Source: Dipetalonema caudispina (lineage: Eukaryota; Nematoda; Chromadorea; Rhabditida; Onchocercidae). Taken from it: 51,047 nucleotides of DNA. The stretch is taken from positions 1 to 51,047 of the forward strand of contig JABVXV010000398.1 of the NCBI GenBank assembly GCA_013365325.1, given 5' to 3'. Position numbers and translations under genes: made by a program. Below are positions 11,705 to 26,200 of the stretch, one piece after another; the stretch's first letter is position 1; each line of letters begins with the position of its first letter. Below the pieces are notes generated by a model. It saw nothing but the letters and a program-made list of their open reading frames with translations, ran no database searches and was not told the origin of the DNA.

Positions 11705-13142
11705 AGCACAATTCCTTCAAAATATAAAGAAGAATATATCCTTCTCTATTTCACACGTGATTTCTCATACATTAATTAAGGTTAATTAATAATATGAATT
11801 ATCTCCGATCAGTTTATTTAGTCCTAAGCAATCATATTTGAATATATTCTCACATGGAACGAAATTTAATCTCGGTTAATTTCCAGCCCTACTAGATCTT
11901 TTTGAATGAAATAACTCACACAAGGAATAAACATACTATTCAAAAGTTACTTTCGAGATTAATCAAATAAATGGGAATTAAAATTAATAATTGAATAATG
12001 CATCAAGAAAAGATTATCTGGAATCAGAGTATATCATTTGTATCATTTGTTCTTTTGATCCGGAAAAAGACTATAAAGATATTTTACTCATTTATCGGAT
12101 CAAATTTGACATTTAATCTTATTGATTCAAGCACTCAAAGAACAATCTCGAGATCATTCCATAAATTGAAATTAATCTCGAGATTTGCAAAAACTCGAAA
12201 ATTTTTATTTAAAATTATAGCGCAACAACTCAATCCCACCATGGTCTTACAACGAAAAAGACCGTAATCCTGGCAAAGTTTTTATGTAAATAATGGTGTG
12301 AAAAGTTTATTTCGAAATTTGGTATTCCGATTAAATTCTTGGAGCATATTCCGGGATTATCCGGTGTGAGTTTATCCGGATACGTGAAAATTCTCTATAA
12401 TGAAATAGCGCTGTGTAAGAATGTACGTATTGCACACACACACACATAAGACATGCATACATATATCGATTAGTTTGAGTGCTCCGTGCGGTTTCGAAAT
12501 GTGCACAGTCGGCTAGGGAGCATTCTGAGTGTGTGTATGTGCTGGGTATGGGCGATGGAGACAGCTTGCCCAAGTCGATCATCCCCCTCTTGCATTTTAT
12601 AATTTCTACCCTAGAGTTTTCCCGAGATTTTCCATAATATCTTTCCAAGCAATCATCTAATTAAAACATATGCACATTGCTTTTCGAAGCATAAATTTCC
12701 TTCATACGTTAACTTAAATCTTTTTGCACGCTTGGCATACATTTATGTCCAGAAAGAACATATATAATCTTCAAACTATGTTATGCTTGCACACATGCTT
12801 TCATCCATTAGTACAAACTGTATCATATGCTTACAATTTTATTATAACATTTGTGCTACAATTTTGTGGCACTTTTATTGAAAATTTTGTGCTATCGAGA
12901 GAAGATATGAATAGGATAGAGTTCTTATTTACAGGTAATTTCTTTTCCCCATTGGACTTATCATCCATTCATCTATAGATTGTTTTCCAGGAGTGGGAAA
13001 TTTACTGTTGCATAAAGGGTGCATGAAAGTTATGGCATACGTGGCGATACTAAGTAATCGCGTGAGATCATTATGAGTGGTTCGTGAGATCATCGTTCAT
13101 TCTGAATATCTGTCAACATAATTCCAGCCTGCATTATTTCAG
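11705..13142. promoter_or_regulatory. Shared upstream region between divergent genes
   Basis: 1.4 kb between the start of the minus-strand coiled-coil gene and nurf-1, so it should hold both promoters. It has a (CA)7 run at 12433-12446 and is less AT-rich than the gene deserts. No promoter motif is certain. ORFs inside it (11998-12267 plus, 12331-12648 minus, 12724-12978 plus) lack recognisable content and are not called. Confidence 0.45.
13132..13142 (+). promoter_or_regulatory. nurf-1: Likely trans-splice acceptor of nurf-1
   Basis: GCATTATTTCAG-type acceptor 77 nt before the nurf-1 ATG. In nematodes such an orphan acceptor upstream of the start commonly takes a spliced leader. It could instead be an ordinary 5' UTR acceptor with an unseen first exon. 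Confidence 0.45.
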
Positions 13143-13219
13143 CATTTTACGAGATATATAAGCATTAATTGTGCAACAATTTGGGAAATTGTAAAGGTGT
13201 GTTTACGAACTAGAGCAAA

Positions 13220-14266
13220 ATGCCTCGTGGAAGACCTCGAGGTCGTGGTCGAACTTCAGCCGGAAAAACAACAGCTAAATCATCACCAACATGCTCTGGT
13301 CGTAATCGAGGACGTGGAAAAGTGACTGGTAATTCGACGAAATCAAAATCTACAAAAGCTTCAAAATCCAAAGAGTAATTGATTCCGTGTAGTTCGAATA
13401 AATGCAAAATCTCTTCAGCTATCGGGTGGTATTAATTGTTTATTTCAATATAATGGCTATATGGCTGCAATACTATCTGATCTTTTTGAAATGATTGTTT
13501 TACTTGTTTTTTCATTATCACTTCTCTATTAAAAGTAATGGAAACAGTTACGGATTGTTATGTTGTCTATTTTCATAAGTTTTCTCGCTATCATTTCTGA
13601 TTTATGTATCAGAATTTGATGGCGAAATTCAAAACAAACTTTTCTTTAATCTCGAAAATTTTCAAATATTTAAATTTTCTGCGTAAAATGGCAAGTGAAA
13701 ATGTATATCTGTTTATATCCTGGATGATAGTATCACTAATTCATAGATCAACTGATGGATAATTTAACTTTCTAAAAAGCATCTTTTTGAATATCTTAAA
13801 TAAATTCCATTCGTTATCGTTGATTACATTTTGATAAATTGATTTGTTTCAGAAGTCGACAAACATGGGATGAAAGTGATGAAGAATATGATAGGCCTGA
13901 CTACTACACTGATTCATCGGGTGATTTCGATAGTGATACTTCCACTACTCGAAGAAGTTAGTAGTGTTATGTTGGAATTTCAATTTTTCACACTTCATTC
14001 GAAAAATGAGAAGGACGGAAACGCTAACCATTGTTTATTTCATTTAATGTGGGGAAACTCTGTGATGATCTGTACTGATTTCTTTAGATTTACCTTAAAT
14101 ACTCATTACTTTGATATTTATTTTGCAAACAGCAAATTCATTGTAGACTCAGCGGCGATGGATTTCGACGATGAAGCAGAGGATGAGGAGATAGAAGAGA
14201 CATCATCTGTGGCGAGTCGAGTTCCAACACCCGGTGCTTCGCTCTATGAGACGGATGAATCTATTG
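13220..14266 (+). CDS. nurf-1: nurf-1 exons 1-3: basic start and acidic stretch
   Basis: Exon 1 (13220-13374) is rich in Arg-Gly and Lys-Ser, resembling AT-hook DNA-binding segments. Exon 2 (13853-13956) and exon 3 (about 14147-14266) are acidic (WDESDEEYDRPDYY, then FDDEAEDEEIEE). Exon 3 has two in-frame acceptors six bases apart (tag at 14146, cag at 14152), so two residues may be optional. The longer ORF over 13870-14277 runs through intron 2 in the wrong frame and is not used. Confidence 0.85.
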
Positions 14267-17200
14267 GTGTGTTTTGAGTGGCACTGTGCTGGTTGATTGA
14301 TTCACGCCACACAAGAAATATGTGAAGCAACAATAATTTGCTTAGCATAGTGGTTTTATATTTACCAGTTCATTGAATTCCTTCTTCCCGACCTTCATTT
14401 CATTGGTACTTATTGTTTAGTGAAATAATTTTGCAGAATGTCCATGGCTTGAAATTCCGGCAGAACAACTACCAATATTGAAATTACCCAAAGGAAGCGA
14501 AGATTTATTGATCGACGAAAAATATCTGTTTGATGCTCTTGAGGTACTGAATAATTCCAAAGAAATAAAACGATAGTCATAAATTAATGACTAATCTTCC
14601 TCGAAATTTAAGCTGGATCAAGAAATCACTGTAGCACGCTTTCCATTAATAGCATATAATCTCTTGATTGTTGATAATGCTGAAAATTTACATGTTTTCT
14701 TGTCTCTAAAGAATACTTTGCAGGTTTATGAAACATGTCGCTGGTACTATCAAGCAATTCGGCTTTCTCCGTTTCTTTTCGAAGATTTTTGCGCTGCTTT
14801 AAGTACTGAAAGTCAAACAAACCTCTTGGCTGAAATACATATTGCACTATTAAAATTGTCATTAAAAGACGATGATGATGAACAAATCATTCTGTCGGTT
14901 CAGGATACAAACAACAGTTTCAATATCATGCTTCAACTGCTTGAACCAATGACATATGCTGAGGTAACTGCAAGGAAAAACAAATGCTTTATAGACTATC
15001 ATTCACAGTAAACTGTGAACTAGAGGATTTTTAATAGGGCGAGGAGGTTGGAGGAATTAGGAAAGTAAAAAGGAAGACGAAAGATTTGACTTGAAAGAAA
15101 CAAATCCATTTCTGATTGTTGAACTCGAAACTCTTACTTGAATAAACGTCGAGAATTGAATTTTAAAAGTACATCATAGCTCTTTGCTTCAGGTACTTCG
15201 CCAGTACTTGGAAAGCGATCCACAGCGTTTCCCGGCTCATGTTCTTGAAGCGGCAAGTGGAAATTATCCATTTGTTGATGTGGAACGACGGCTTATAGTT
15301 CTTTCATGGCTTTGCGATCGTTTCTTTCAAACTAATGAATACCGAAATATTGTTAGAAATGAGGGAAAGTTAACAGCAGATGAGCATTGTCGTGAATGTG
15401 GAAAACCAGGCGATGTTTTACTTTGTGATGGTTGTGAAGCGTGCTATCATCTATCATGCACAAGTCTGGCCGATGTACCGGATGGGAAGTGGTTATGTCA
15501 AGTGTGTGAATTACATAAGGTAGTATTAATTTCAATTCTTTCAATTCACATAGAACAGACAGTACTTGAGAAACTAATGCGTAGTTATAGAGTGACGTTC
15601 CAAACAGAAAATATGCAGCATCGATTTACCGATTACTCCTCGTCATATTTTTCGTTCTGTATTCTTAGCTTACCCAGGTTGGCATTTTAGGTACGCGGTG
15701 TAACAGACTGTCAAGTCCCAGGTCATCGGTCGCTTCGTATGCCAATGCGTTTCAAACCACTGGGTCGCGATCGTCACGGTCGGCTCTATTGGTTTATGGT
15801 GAGGCGCATATTTGTGCAGGATGATGTTGACGGTTCTGTGCATTATTACAGCACCCTTCCTCAACTCTATTTTTTGTTGAATACGCTTTCTGTCAGTGAC
15901 TATGAAAAACATTTGGCAGCCGTTTTTATGGATCTTCTTCCCCTCATTGAAGAACATATGCGAATAACGCTACAGCTAACTGGTGACTATGGACGAAGCG
16001 CAAGAACTAGAAATAAAACTGATTTGTATTTGCATGCTGATAACGGTTAGTTCAAATCAAAATAATTATTTTAAAAACGAAGTTATCTAAGCATTAATGC
16101 CTGTGGAGTTCATTCATGGAATTATGGATCAGAAAATCCTAAATTTCGGAGTGGTTGTGATGACAGCTTACATGGTAGAATATTGTTTAAAACCACAGAG
16201 GAATCGAAATGGATTCAGCAGCAACTGATCTTTTTTTTTTTTTTTTTCAGTTATCAGAATGGGTGACATTTTGGCAAAGCCATTATTTAGTCAGTTGCGA
16301 GAAAGTGATGATGAGCGAGTATTGGTTTCAATTGGTTGCGCGAAACATGTTGAAGTGAGCAAATATCTGCTACTCTTCAAAGTGGAAGAATTGTTGGGAT
16401 TTACGGGAAACTGCTTGAAGGATACATTTTGGACAGCTGGCATGCAAAGTAAGTATATGCTGTTCTATTTTAAGTTCCTTATTTGCTAAGAGGGAAAAAG
16501 CGATAGTTGAAGTATTATCAGAGATTTTTTGCAAAATTTATAATTATTTACAGCCCATGAAGTGATTACGAAAAAATTATTTCCAGCCCACGAAGTGATT
16601 ACGAAAAAAGAAGTAATCGAAACAAGTTTCCATACAGCATCAGTAAACAGTGTTGGTGAGGAAGTGCATTCTACGGAGCTTGGATTTAGGCTTGGAGAAG
16701 GCGATACTTTGGCACGTTACGTTAATCAGTATAGCGTGAATGAATATGCCAAAAATCCGGTTCAAAGAGCTAAAGAAAGAGATAAAAAAAAATACATGTC
16801 GGGAAGGTTTTCGCTCATGGACGAAGGAGAATTCGAGGTGATTCGAAACTTACTTTCAACTTGAATGTTGCAGTGGTAATATTTTCGCTGTAACGAAAGT
16901 ACAAATTATTGACGTAAAATGATTGCTGAAAAAGAATTTGGAATTTCAGTGGACAGTAACGAAGGGACGTGCTCTCACTGGAACACCCATTCAGATTGGG
17001 AAAATAATACAAAATTCTATGGAAAGTTTTGCTCAGAAAATACCATCAGTTTTAATGCATAGACTATGGAAGCGTGATGGTTTGGATTATTTTAAGAAGG
17101 TAATTTGCTAGGGAAAGCAGTTTATAAGTTCTCTGAACTTTCAAGCCCTATTTGTAATTATTTTGTTTTATTTATTCCAGAAGATTTCGGAAAGTCAACA

Positions 17201-20200
17201 AATATTAAACTGTATACAAAAAAATTGGAAATTTACGGGATAAGACTAAGGAGCTAGGTATAAATTAATCGTGGGGAGCGTGCAGCTGTGTCGCATTATG
17301 TAGATTTCATTTTTTATTCAATTTCATGTGGTCGTCCACAAATTATGATTTTTCCAGGGACTTAATGCTCCACCAACAGTTGAATTGTTGAAAGATTTGT
17401 TGTTGCGCTTTGAATGTGCAATTCGGCGACCAGTTCTTCATAGTGTATGGTGGAATACATTGGGACACACTCGTTTGATACGTATAACAGTGGAAGATCG
17501 TGAACGGCGTCAGCGTTACGAGACAAAGAAAAAGAAGCAGGAAAGGGTAATGATTTCTAGTTAATTCGAGAGTAAGTGCATTGTAATCATCAGTGATATG
17601 CGATTTTAAAGAATATTATAATTTGATATACTTATTTCCAAGCGTTGCTTAGCTTTTTCTGCACGACAGTAATGTTTTACTAGGAGCGTGAATCATTTTT
17701 AATGAAAGGTATCTCTGTTATTTATTTGCATATCACATCTTGGTAGCTTTGGAAAATTTTAAGGATAATAAGTGAAGAATGGTTAGTGGCTTTTACACAT
17801 TAGAATCGACTAATAAAAAAAAGATGTGGAAAGTAAATTTTTTGCAGGAGCTTTGGGCAGCAGAACCAGATGATGACGAAGTAATTTGGGTAAAACACCT
17901 TAAGGTTGGTTCGATACTTAAAAGAACTTTGTGGCGACAGAATGATGAAGGTTATCGAGTAAATGGTCGCGGTGCTCTTGGTGGGTGGTTGTGGAAATCT
18001 AAAACATTCCATCGGACATTCATTCCACTTGCCGAAAAGCCGAATATTGGTGGAAATTTGGAAGTAAGCTATTTTTCGCAGTGTCTTAATGTACTCAATT
18101 TGCTTATTAAAGAATTTCTTATTAAACTATCAATGATATCATTCATTAGCAAGGAGTTTGAGTCTACTGCAAAGGCTTTTTAGGTGATTCATATTAGGTT
18201 TCTAATGGTATTAAGTATGCGGACGAAATGACGGAACGATCTTAGTGTTCGCTATTACTACATCGTTTTTAATGTTGTTATCAAACCAAGAAATTTCTTG
18301 AAAGTTGAAACGATTTTTTTGTAAATCGAAATCATTTCTCTCTCGTTTTAATTTGTTCGGCAAATGATACGACCTAAAACCTTTCAGCCAACCACATTGG
18401 CGAATAAGAAAGCAATTCATCTAGAAAAATTTGTTGAACGTCTAAATCGGTGGAGAACTGCAGAACTGGAAGGCGAAGAGCGGTAAATTTACTTCGAAAT
18501 AAATTCTGTTTGAATCGTATGTGTAAATTCGTGATGAAATATTAGGCTATGAATTTTTAAATGCAGTTCTAGTGTCTGCAATAAAACTAATCTCAGGAAA
18601 TGGCAAAAGGAACTTTTGAAGAAGTGCTATTCCCCTACGTGTAGGATGGGTATGATGCCGTTACCGATTACCTCGGAAAATGATAATGTTCAAAGTTGTT
18701 ACAGTCTCACCTGTCGTCAAGCTGTATTGCAGTCGAGTAAGTTATGCTTTGTTATTGTTATAAAAAATTAAATATTTTGTAATACATTGGTTATTAGTTT
18801 CTTGCTTGCCTTAAGCTAAAAAAAAGACAAATGATTTTTTTGAATGTTATGTAAATTTCTATTTTAGTGATTAATGTACTGAATTGTACAGTTTCTACAC
18901 ATATAATTATAGTGGGGAGAACTACAAGTGGTGTTGTACATGCACGACCTCCATTGTCGCTATCATCAAAATCTCGGCAAGAAAATGGTAAAGATATGAA
19001 AGCATTGGAGATGAATAAACCATTTCCTCTCCCGGTTCCTTTTGATTATCGAGTCAGGCGTACTGGTGAACAAAGTTTATTAATCTTGCCTCAGAGGTTA
19101 GTTCGTTTTCCCGAAAAATATTTATATAAATATTTATATTCATCTAGCTGAATCTTCCGCATCCACAGTCACTTACTATAAATCACTTCTGATGATAATG
19201 CTACTGACAGCATTTCCGAGAAAAGCTCATGAAAACTATGATCGAATTTACTGCTCTCAATTGGGTGTCAATAGTTTGTGTTTTTGTAAGAAGTTAGCAT
19301 GAATTTTTATATCTTCATTTTTAAAGCTGTTGATAGTTGACTTGTAATATTCCAGCGTTAGAGCAATTTGAACATAGAGAACTTTAATTTTTAACTGTCA
19401 ACTTTTTAAAGGAAGTTTTACAGATAAGTTTTTCAGAGCCTTAAAACGTTTGGCTCGCCAGGGCGGAGTGAATTTGAATTATCTCGCTCCTGGTTTCCAT
19501 CGTATGGCTAAGAGTAATAATCAAGTGTGGAATTACCCTTGTCAGCGCCCGCTTTTTGATAACTGCTGGAGGTTTGCTAATTCTGTTGTTGATAGTGTAG
19601 TAATCTTTGATATTCAAAACATTGTAAATTCTAAATTAGGAAACATTCTTAATAATATAGCTGTTAACCACACCGATTGGAAATTATATATTTTAAGATG
19701 TTCAGCCTCTTTCTGCTTCCTTACTTTGCAACATTTGTGTTCATTGTGTTTGGATGATGCATTTCATTGTGTCTTCTGGCCACTGAAAAAGTAAAATCCG
19801 TGAAGACAATAGAACTTTGATTTGCATAGAAAAAATCATTCTAGGGACGATTTAATTATGAACATCATGTGAGACTGATGTATATCCCTTGTTTGTTGCA
19901 TTATACACATATACGTATACATATGTATATATTTTCGTAATTGTAGATACTTAGTATTACGCGCTCAATCATATCACTCAATTGCTCTGCACCTTCGCGT
20001 ACTCTATGCATGCATTCGATGGGCTGATATGCATCGCGAACCAGATGAAGTTTCTTTTCATTCTTTTCTTTTTTTAAGTCAGGATAGGAAAGCTGCATGT
20101 CATACCTTTAAACTCTCACAGTAAGAATGAGTAGAAGAAAAGATGCTCCAAAGTTAGATTTCATTACTATCTTTACCAAAATAATTCAGTTGTTTGTATT

Positions 20201-23200
20201 TGTATTTATCGTGTTTCGTTGTTTGATGAGTGTTGTCCTTATAGATTACTATTTGATTCTTTCTCGAAATACTTTGCCTAAACAATCTCTTTTATAGGAT
20301 TTTCGGGTTACAGTACATCTTGCGGATCATGATGAAGTACGAACAGTGATTGGCCATAAGGAATATCCACCAGATGGTTTATATGAGCAGTATAAACTTA
20401 GTATAGAGTTGATTCCCTTGGATGACAATGTTGAGCTGGATGATGCTAGTGAAGGCTTAGGAAGTGCTGCATATCATCCATCAAAATCTCTGGAGAAAAG
20501 TAATTTACTTCATGAATTTCTCTTCACTGTTTTTTTCATAAATGTTTCCTCATTTACTGTTTCATGTCATAAGAAGATGGTCCATTTGAAATAACAGGAT
20601 TTTGGATGGTACTACTAATGTAGCACACAGCATGTTAAATATAGGGATGATGGAGAACTGCGGCGACTTGACTTTGTGGCTTCATTTATAAAAACATTTT
20701 TCGTCATTATCTTTTGACCACTTTATATTTCGATGGGCTTCAATGGCGTAGTAGTGCTCATGGCTTATTTCAGCCTTGCGTAAAAGAAAAGCAACAAAAG
20801 GAAGGTCGGAAAATGGAGCGGTAAGGAAGGATCATGTGAAAGTGATTGAACGATGGATCGACGGTGTTGAACTGAAGCCGTGGGAAATAGCTCTTTATTG
20901 GAAGAATGTCGAAAATCGAACAAGACGTAGTTTGGTTGCACCATCGGTCGTCACAGGTTCGCAGTTTTAGCTTTTTGAAAATATTTTGTCACATTATTAT
21001 CATGTCTCACTTTTCGTCATTCGTTCTTCAGAAGATATATCTAAACTTGCTCTCCTATCACTAATTATCGTCTTCAGTGTAATTAGCTGCTCATTTATAC
21101 TTTTTCAGTTTCAAAATAGAAAAAGAATAACGTGAAAGGCATGATAACAGAATGCATTGTTGACTTCGTAATTTTAAGTAATTAAACAAAGTAACAATCA
21201 GTTACGAATTATACTGTGAATTTGTTTTCAGTTGGTAATAGACTTCCTACACCAGTTGTAAAACATTATGAATCGCCGACAGTTTATCCTAACCGTATAT
21301 CTTCGGAAAGACGTCGTCCACAGCCGAAGCGCATGCCGGATTACGATTATGATGTAAAGGACGATGAGGACGAAGATGATGATGATGAATATATCGACGT
21401 CGAAACGTTGCCAAGTATTGCTGAAACGAAATCAGTTCCAAGTTTAGAACCAAGAGCAAAAGTTCCACGATTATTAGAGCAGAGATCAGAACGACAGTTG
21501 ACTGGAAGGTGATTATGAAATTATTAAGCATAAACGAGATTTAATGTTCTCTGTTTCCGTAATCGTGAAATTCTTTTTTTTTTTTTCAGAAAATTGTCAC
21601 ATGATTTCCTCCAAGAAAACATTGTGCCTAAAAAGAGTATCAAGTGGAGGCATAAAAATGGTATCCTGTGGAAGTTTCGGTACTTCTTAGAATTAGCGTG
21701 AATGAGTAATGTAATATACTTTTAATTTTGAAATTTCAGTCCATATAAAGCACAGTGGCAGAATCCGAATGTACATCGTCAATATGAACAAGTGGCCAGG
21801 CGACCAGGCGAATTGCTAGGAGGAGGGAAATATACTATGTTTCAGGTTGACTTTATCTTTTTAGTTTTTATTCTAGTTTCCTTGGAAGGGCAGTTATAGC
21901 AGGGAAGATCAACAGAAATTTAGAAAATTAATTGAAAGTTTCATGCTTGGGATTGGGTTTTTACTTTTTACCCATTGATTTATCAAGTAGTACCAGCTAT
22001 CAAAAGTCCAGAATTTATTTGGCCATTTAATACTTGAATCGAGCAATTTAGAAGCCGGATGGTACACTTTGCCGCGTTATGGTATATCAGAATCGTCCAA
22101 CACAGGGGATCAGGACACCCAGTGCTCCAGGATCTGTTCGCCCTCCGCCAGTGATAGCTTCACCGTCAAGAGTTGGGAACTATCAACGTGAATCGCTGCG
22201 AATACCAGTCACTCGAAGAGTTGTATCAGTTCCAGGCTCAAGCCATGGATCTCCTGCGGTCGGTTTAAATAGTAATTTATGTCCTTTAGTTTTTCAAGGA
22301 ATTATTTGTATTTTTTACCTGCGAAAATAAATTCCTGTATGCGTTTGGAATCATAAAGTAATAACTTATTATCTTCTCTAATTTTGTAATTCAGGTCTTA
22401 ACTCTGTTTTTTTTTTTGAATTTTAGACGCCGATGGGGAAAAGATTGTTGTTGATTCGCCGGAGTGATGGCACGACGCAGTATTTACGGCCAGTTACTAG
22501 TGGCACAGGTACACCTGGTGCTTATAGAACGGTCCGCACAACACAAGTACGTGTTCGTATTTTTTGGTGCCTCTTTTATTGTAAGCTATTCTTTAGTCTT
22601 TTTCTCTTAAGAAACGCGCTTCAGGTTTTTTCTGCCTTTTCACCTTTGTTGCTGTTATCACATTATTCCATCATAAAAACTCGTGTTTTCTGAGCTCGCT
22701 AATTCTGTTTCATATACCTACCTCAGGATTTGATGGTTCACCGAGTGCTTCATAAAGTTAGAGAGAAATATAAAGGATGGGGAAAAGAAAATTTTGGTGA
22801 AAAATTATGTAGTTAGAAAGAAAGAAAAAAATAGGTAGACTGGATTGTTGTTATCCGCATGTATTGTTATCAAGGTTTTCTAGGTTTTAGATCCCTTAGA
22901 CTTTAACTTTAGACAGGGTAGTCAGGGTCCAAAAGTCTATCGAATTATTGTTACTGAATATTAGCATCATTTCAGGCTGGTGGTGCAACAATAAGTGATA
23001 TTCGAGGTCCTCCAACAAGTATGCATTTGTGATCTTTCATAGGATAGATTGCTCTTGAGTGGTACATTGTCTTTTACAGCTGTTCTTATCCATTAAATTC
23101 ACATTAACAGTACTTGCACTGATCCCAGAATTCGTAAAATCACTTTTTATATAGGTTCACCCATTGTTCGTCCAGTTGGTGCCACTCGAACTGTTTTCAC

Positions 23201-26200
23201 TGGTAATCAGTCAGTGGGAAGAGTTGTACGATTACCTGCGGTAAGTATTTGGTGGTCAAATAAATTAGATAATATGCAGACTGAATGTCAATATATGAGG
23301 TCAGATGACAAAATAAGATTTGAACTTAAAAGTGTCATACGAGTAGTAAAAGTTGATAAGCATATTTGTTAGTTGTTGCTCATAAAGAAGACTAAACTAC
23401 GTTGAATGGTCAAATTTAAACGTGGCTCAGTATGTTAATGGAAGGGAGAGAATTGATAAGTTTTGCTTTTGTTAATAAATAAGGCTTTTGATTTTTTGGT
23501 AAGAAATGATTTTTCTAGCATATTTGTCCTTTGTATTAGTTCATTTCGGAATGTTTTTGTTTTATTTACAGCGAACAGTCGCACTGGTAAATCAGGCACC
23601 CGCTACAGGAAATCAAGCTTCGTCTACAGTGCGAATTGGCCGAATACAACCGGTAAATCATAGTAGTGTTAAATGACCAACAGTAGTTATGCAATACAGC
23701 TGGCTAGTTCACTTCCCACTAAAATATAAATGTTTGGATCTGATCACTTTTTTGATGACGAAGTGGTGGATTGTAGTGATATCAAAAGATAACATTGTTT
23801 TATAAACGGGGAGTTAATTTGGTGATAAAATAAGTATATAATGCTATTTGAACGTTTTACAGAGCGCAAAACGAAGAGTGGATGATGATGATGATGTGGT
23901 GTTGAGCGATCAATCCACTGGTCTGGTTACAGCACAGGTGGGCGAAGAATATCGTTTACTAGCGGAAAGAAGTCTTCGCTCGTCTGGAAGGCCACCTGGG
24001 CTAGTTCCAAGTTCTGGGTAAATCGTTCTGCTTCGTTATATTATTCTCTCCAGACTTTGTTCAAAATATAAAATTGTTATGAAATTCGATTAGACAAATT
24101 GAAGTTAGTTTAATATACATGCAGTCGCAAATACGATTTCTCAACTTTTTCAAATTTGAAAGTATATTTTTACTGTTAGAAATGGACGTGTTGTTAGCAG
24201 TACAAGACCAGCTGTAACAGTTCAGCCGCGTCAAGGCTTAGCAACAGTGACGCATTCATCTCTCGAGCAACAAACATCATCAGGTCAAATATTTGGTGAC
24301 CATGACCCTATGGTAAGTAGAAGTCTTATTTAGCCTCTTTTAGAGATCGATGCTAAAAGGCTGACTTATTCGATGGTTATAATTTTAGCAGCGCTTGCAG
24401 TTCCATGAATTATAGATCTCCAATGGATTTTTCCTGATTAATTTCATTCTAAGTGTTGAGTTTCAGATAAGTGGTGGTTACTACAATAATGATGACCTGC
24501 AGGCTTATAGCGGGATTTGATAGCTTTACATTAGTGATACATTGGTTTATGGATCTCTTATATTCCGCTTAGAACGAGTGATTAGAAATCAGAAATATGA
24601 TTTCAGAGTTTCCAGAAATTTCGGAAGGAGGGAGTTAAAAATCCAATAGATAGAAGCTGAAATTAAATTTCAAATTGGTCGTGGAATATTAGTTGGCAAA
24701 AATAACGAAGGGAAATGATAATATACTTAATCCTAAGATAAAGTAATGGGATCACCTTGTTGTTCCTTCCAACTTGGACCGTTGGTTGATTCAGAATTGT
24801 TGCTTCATACTTTCGTTGCGTTTCAGATAATTTTTCATATATTGCTATGATCGTGTGACTTTGTGTTATCTCAGCTTGTTGGACTTTATGTATTATTATG
24901 CATATGTTAGGATTTGTATAACATCGAAAACAGTGGGTTGAAGATCGTACGGATTTCGCATAGTACACTGTTATTGATTTACTCGTTTACATCACTGATA
25001 CACCTGGCGATGCGTTTTGATCTTGTACTTGAGACACCCGCATTATATTCCATTGCTCAGCAAGGAAATCTCCATATCAGTTCTTCTCTACTGTAGTTTC
25101 ATACCATAGGTACCTTCCAACATTCTTGTCCTTTAAAGATATCTGTTATTCTTTTCGCATCATCATTTGGTTTTTTCCTGTCACACATCGTATGAACAGT
25201 GCTCGCAATAGTAGAACGCAAAATTTTCGTTTTATTAATATATTGACTTTAAGGAATTGTAATTTCATTATCCTTTTATATATGGATGATTTGTATGGGA
25301 GATGACGCATTCGTTAGTTCTACGTAATTTTGTGTTTCGATTTTTTAATATTTGGATGGTAGCTGACTTAAAGTGATGTTTGATTTCGGCTATCATCTCT
25401 ATATTTTTCATGTTGCTATTTTTGTGTATAAAATAAAGTATTCTGGAACAAATTTTTTTGGCAAGTCACACGATCATGCACTGTTGTATGAAAAATTGTT
25501 CACTTAGATGACTTTATTTCCGTAATAGATTAGGAAATAGACAAAACGGGCGATCACAAGCTACCAAAGTCCAATTTCCAGGCTGGTTCCGGATCTTCTG
25601 CAACTGGTAGTGGTAGATACGCGAACGTGGTACGAACAGAAGCCAGGACAGCAGGGTACGGGTTTCCCAAGTTTTTTCATTTAACTGAACAAAACCATTG
25701 AGAAGTTGAGGTCGATTCATTTCAGTAAGTTTGACATTTGCAGAAGTCGTGTCATTTCTTTGTTTAAAGATCATTAAAGTAAGGAGAACTAATTAAGTCG
25801 AATGTGGGCTTCGAAATAAAAATAATATGCGTTCTTAGGATTACCGTGCGAGCGCGTCCTGGTGCTGAAATGGTTCGAGCGGGATATCACGGACGAGGAG
25901 GTAAATCGTTGGTTATTGTTACTTTATTCAAATTTTTTGAAGCTTTCATTGAAATTATGTTCCATTTTTTCCTGGTTTGGAAAGAAAATGCGCTGAAATG
26001 GATAGGATGTATGCTAGCAACGTTTTTGCTTCAGTTTTTCTTGTAAAACATGTCATGAGTATGCGTCAGATGCGACTGTGTGAAGTCTGTTGTAAGTTTA
26101 TAATTGCAACTGCTCTGTATAATTTGTACTCTACTCAATCCATCAATGCAGTGTGGTTTCAAAACTTTAAAATGAATTGAGAAGCAGCGTTTTATATTCC

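Noticed and set aside
12331..12648. 105-codon minus-strand ORF upstream of nurf-1
   Set aside because: Reads through the CA repeat and promoter-like DNA. No domain and no splice context.
13210..13407. Minus-strand ORF over nurf-1 exon 1
   Set aside because: Antisense shadow of the Arg-Gly-rich first exon.
15353..15957. Minus-strand ORFs over nurf-1 exons 6-7
   Set aside because: Antisense to clearly conserved PHD finger coding sequence.
16554..16607. Duplicated HEVITKK segment as a protein domain repeat
   Set aside because: Explained by a recent 33-bp DNA duplication that includes intron sequence, not by an ancient protein repeat.
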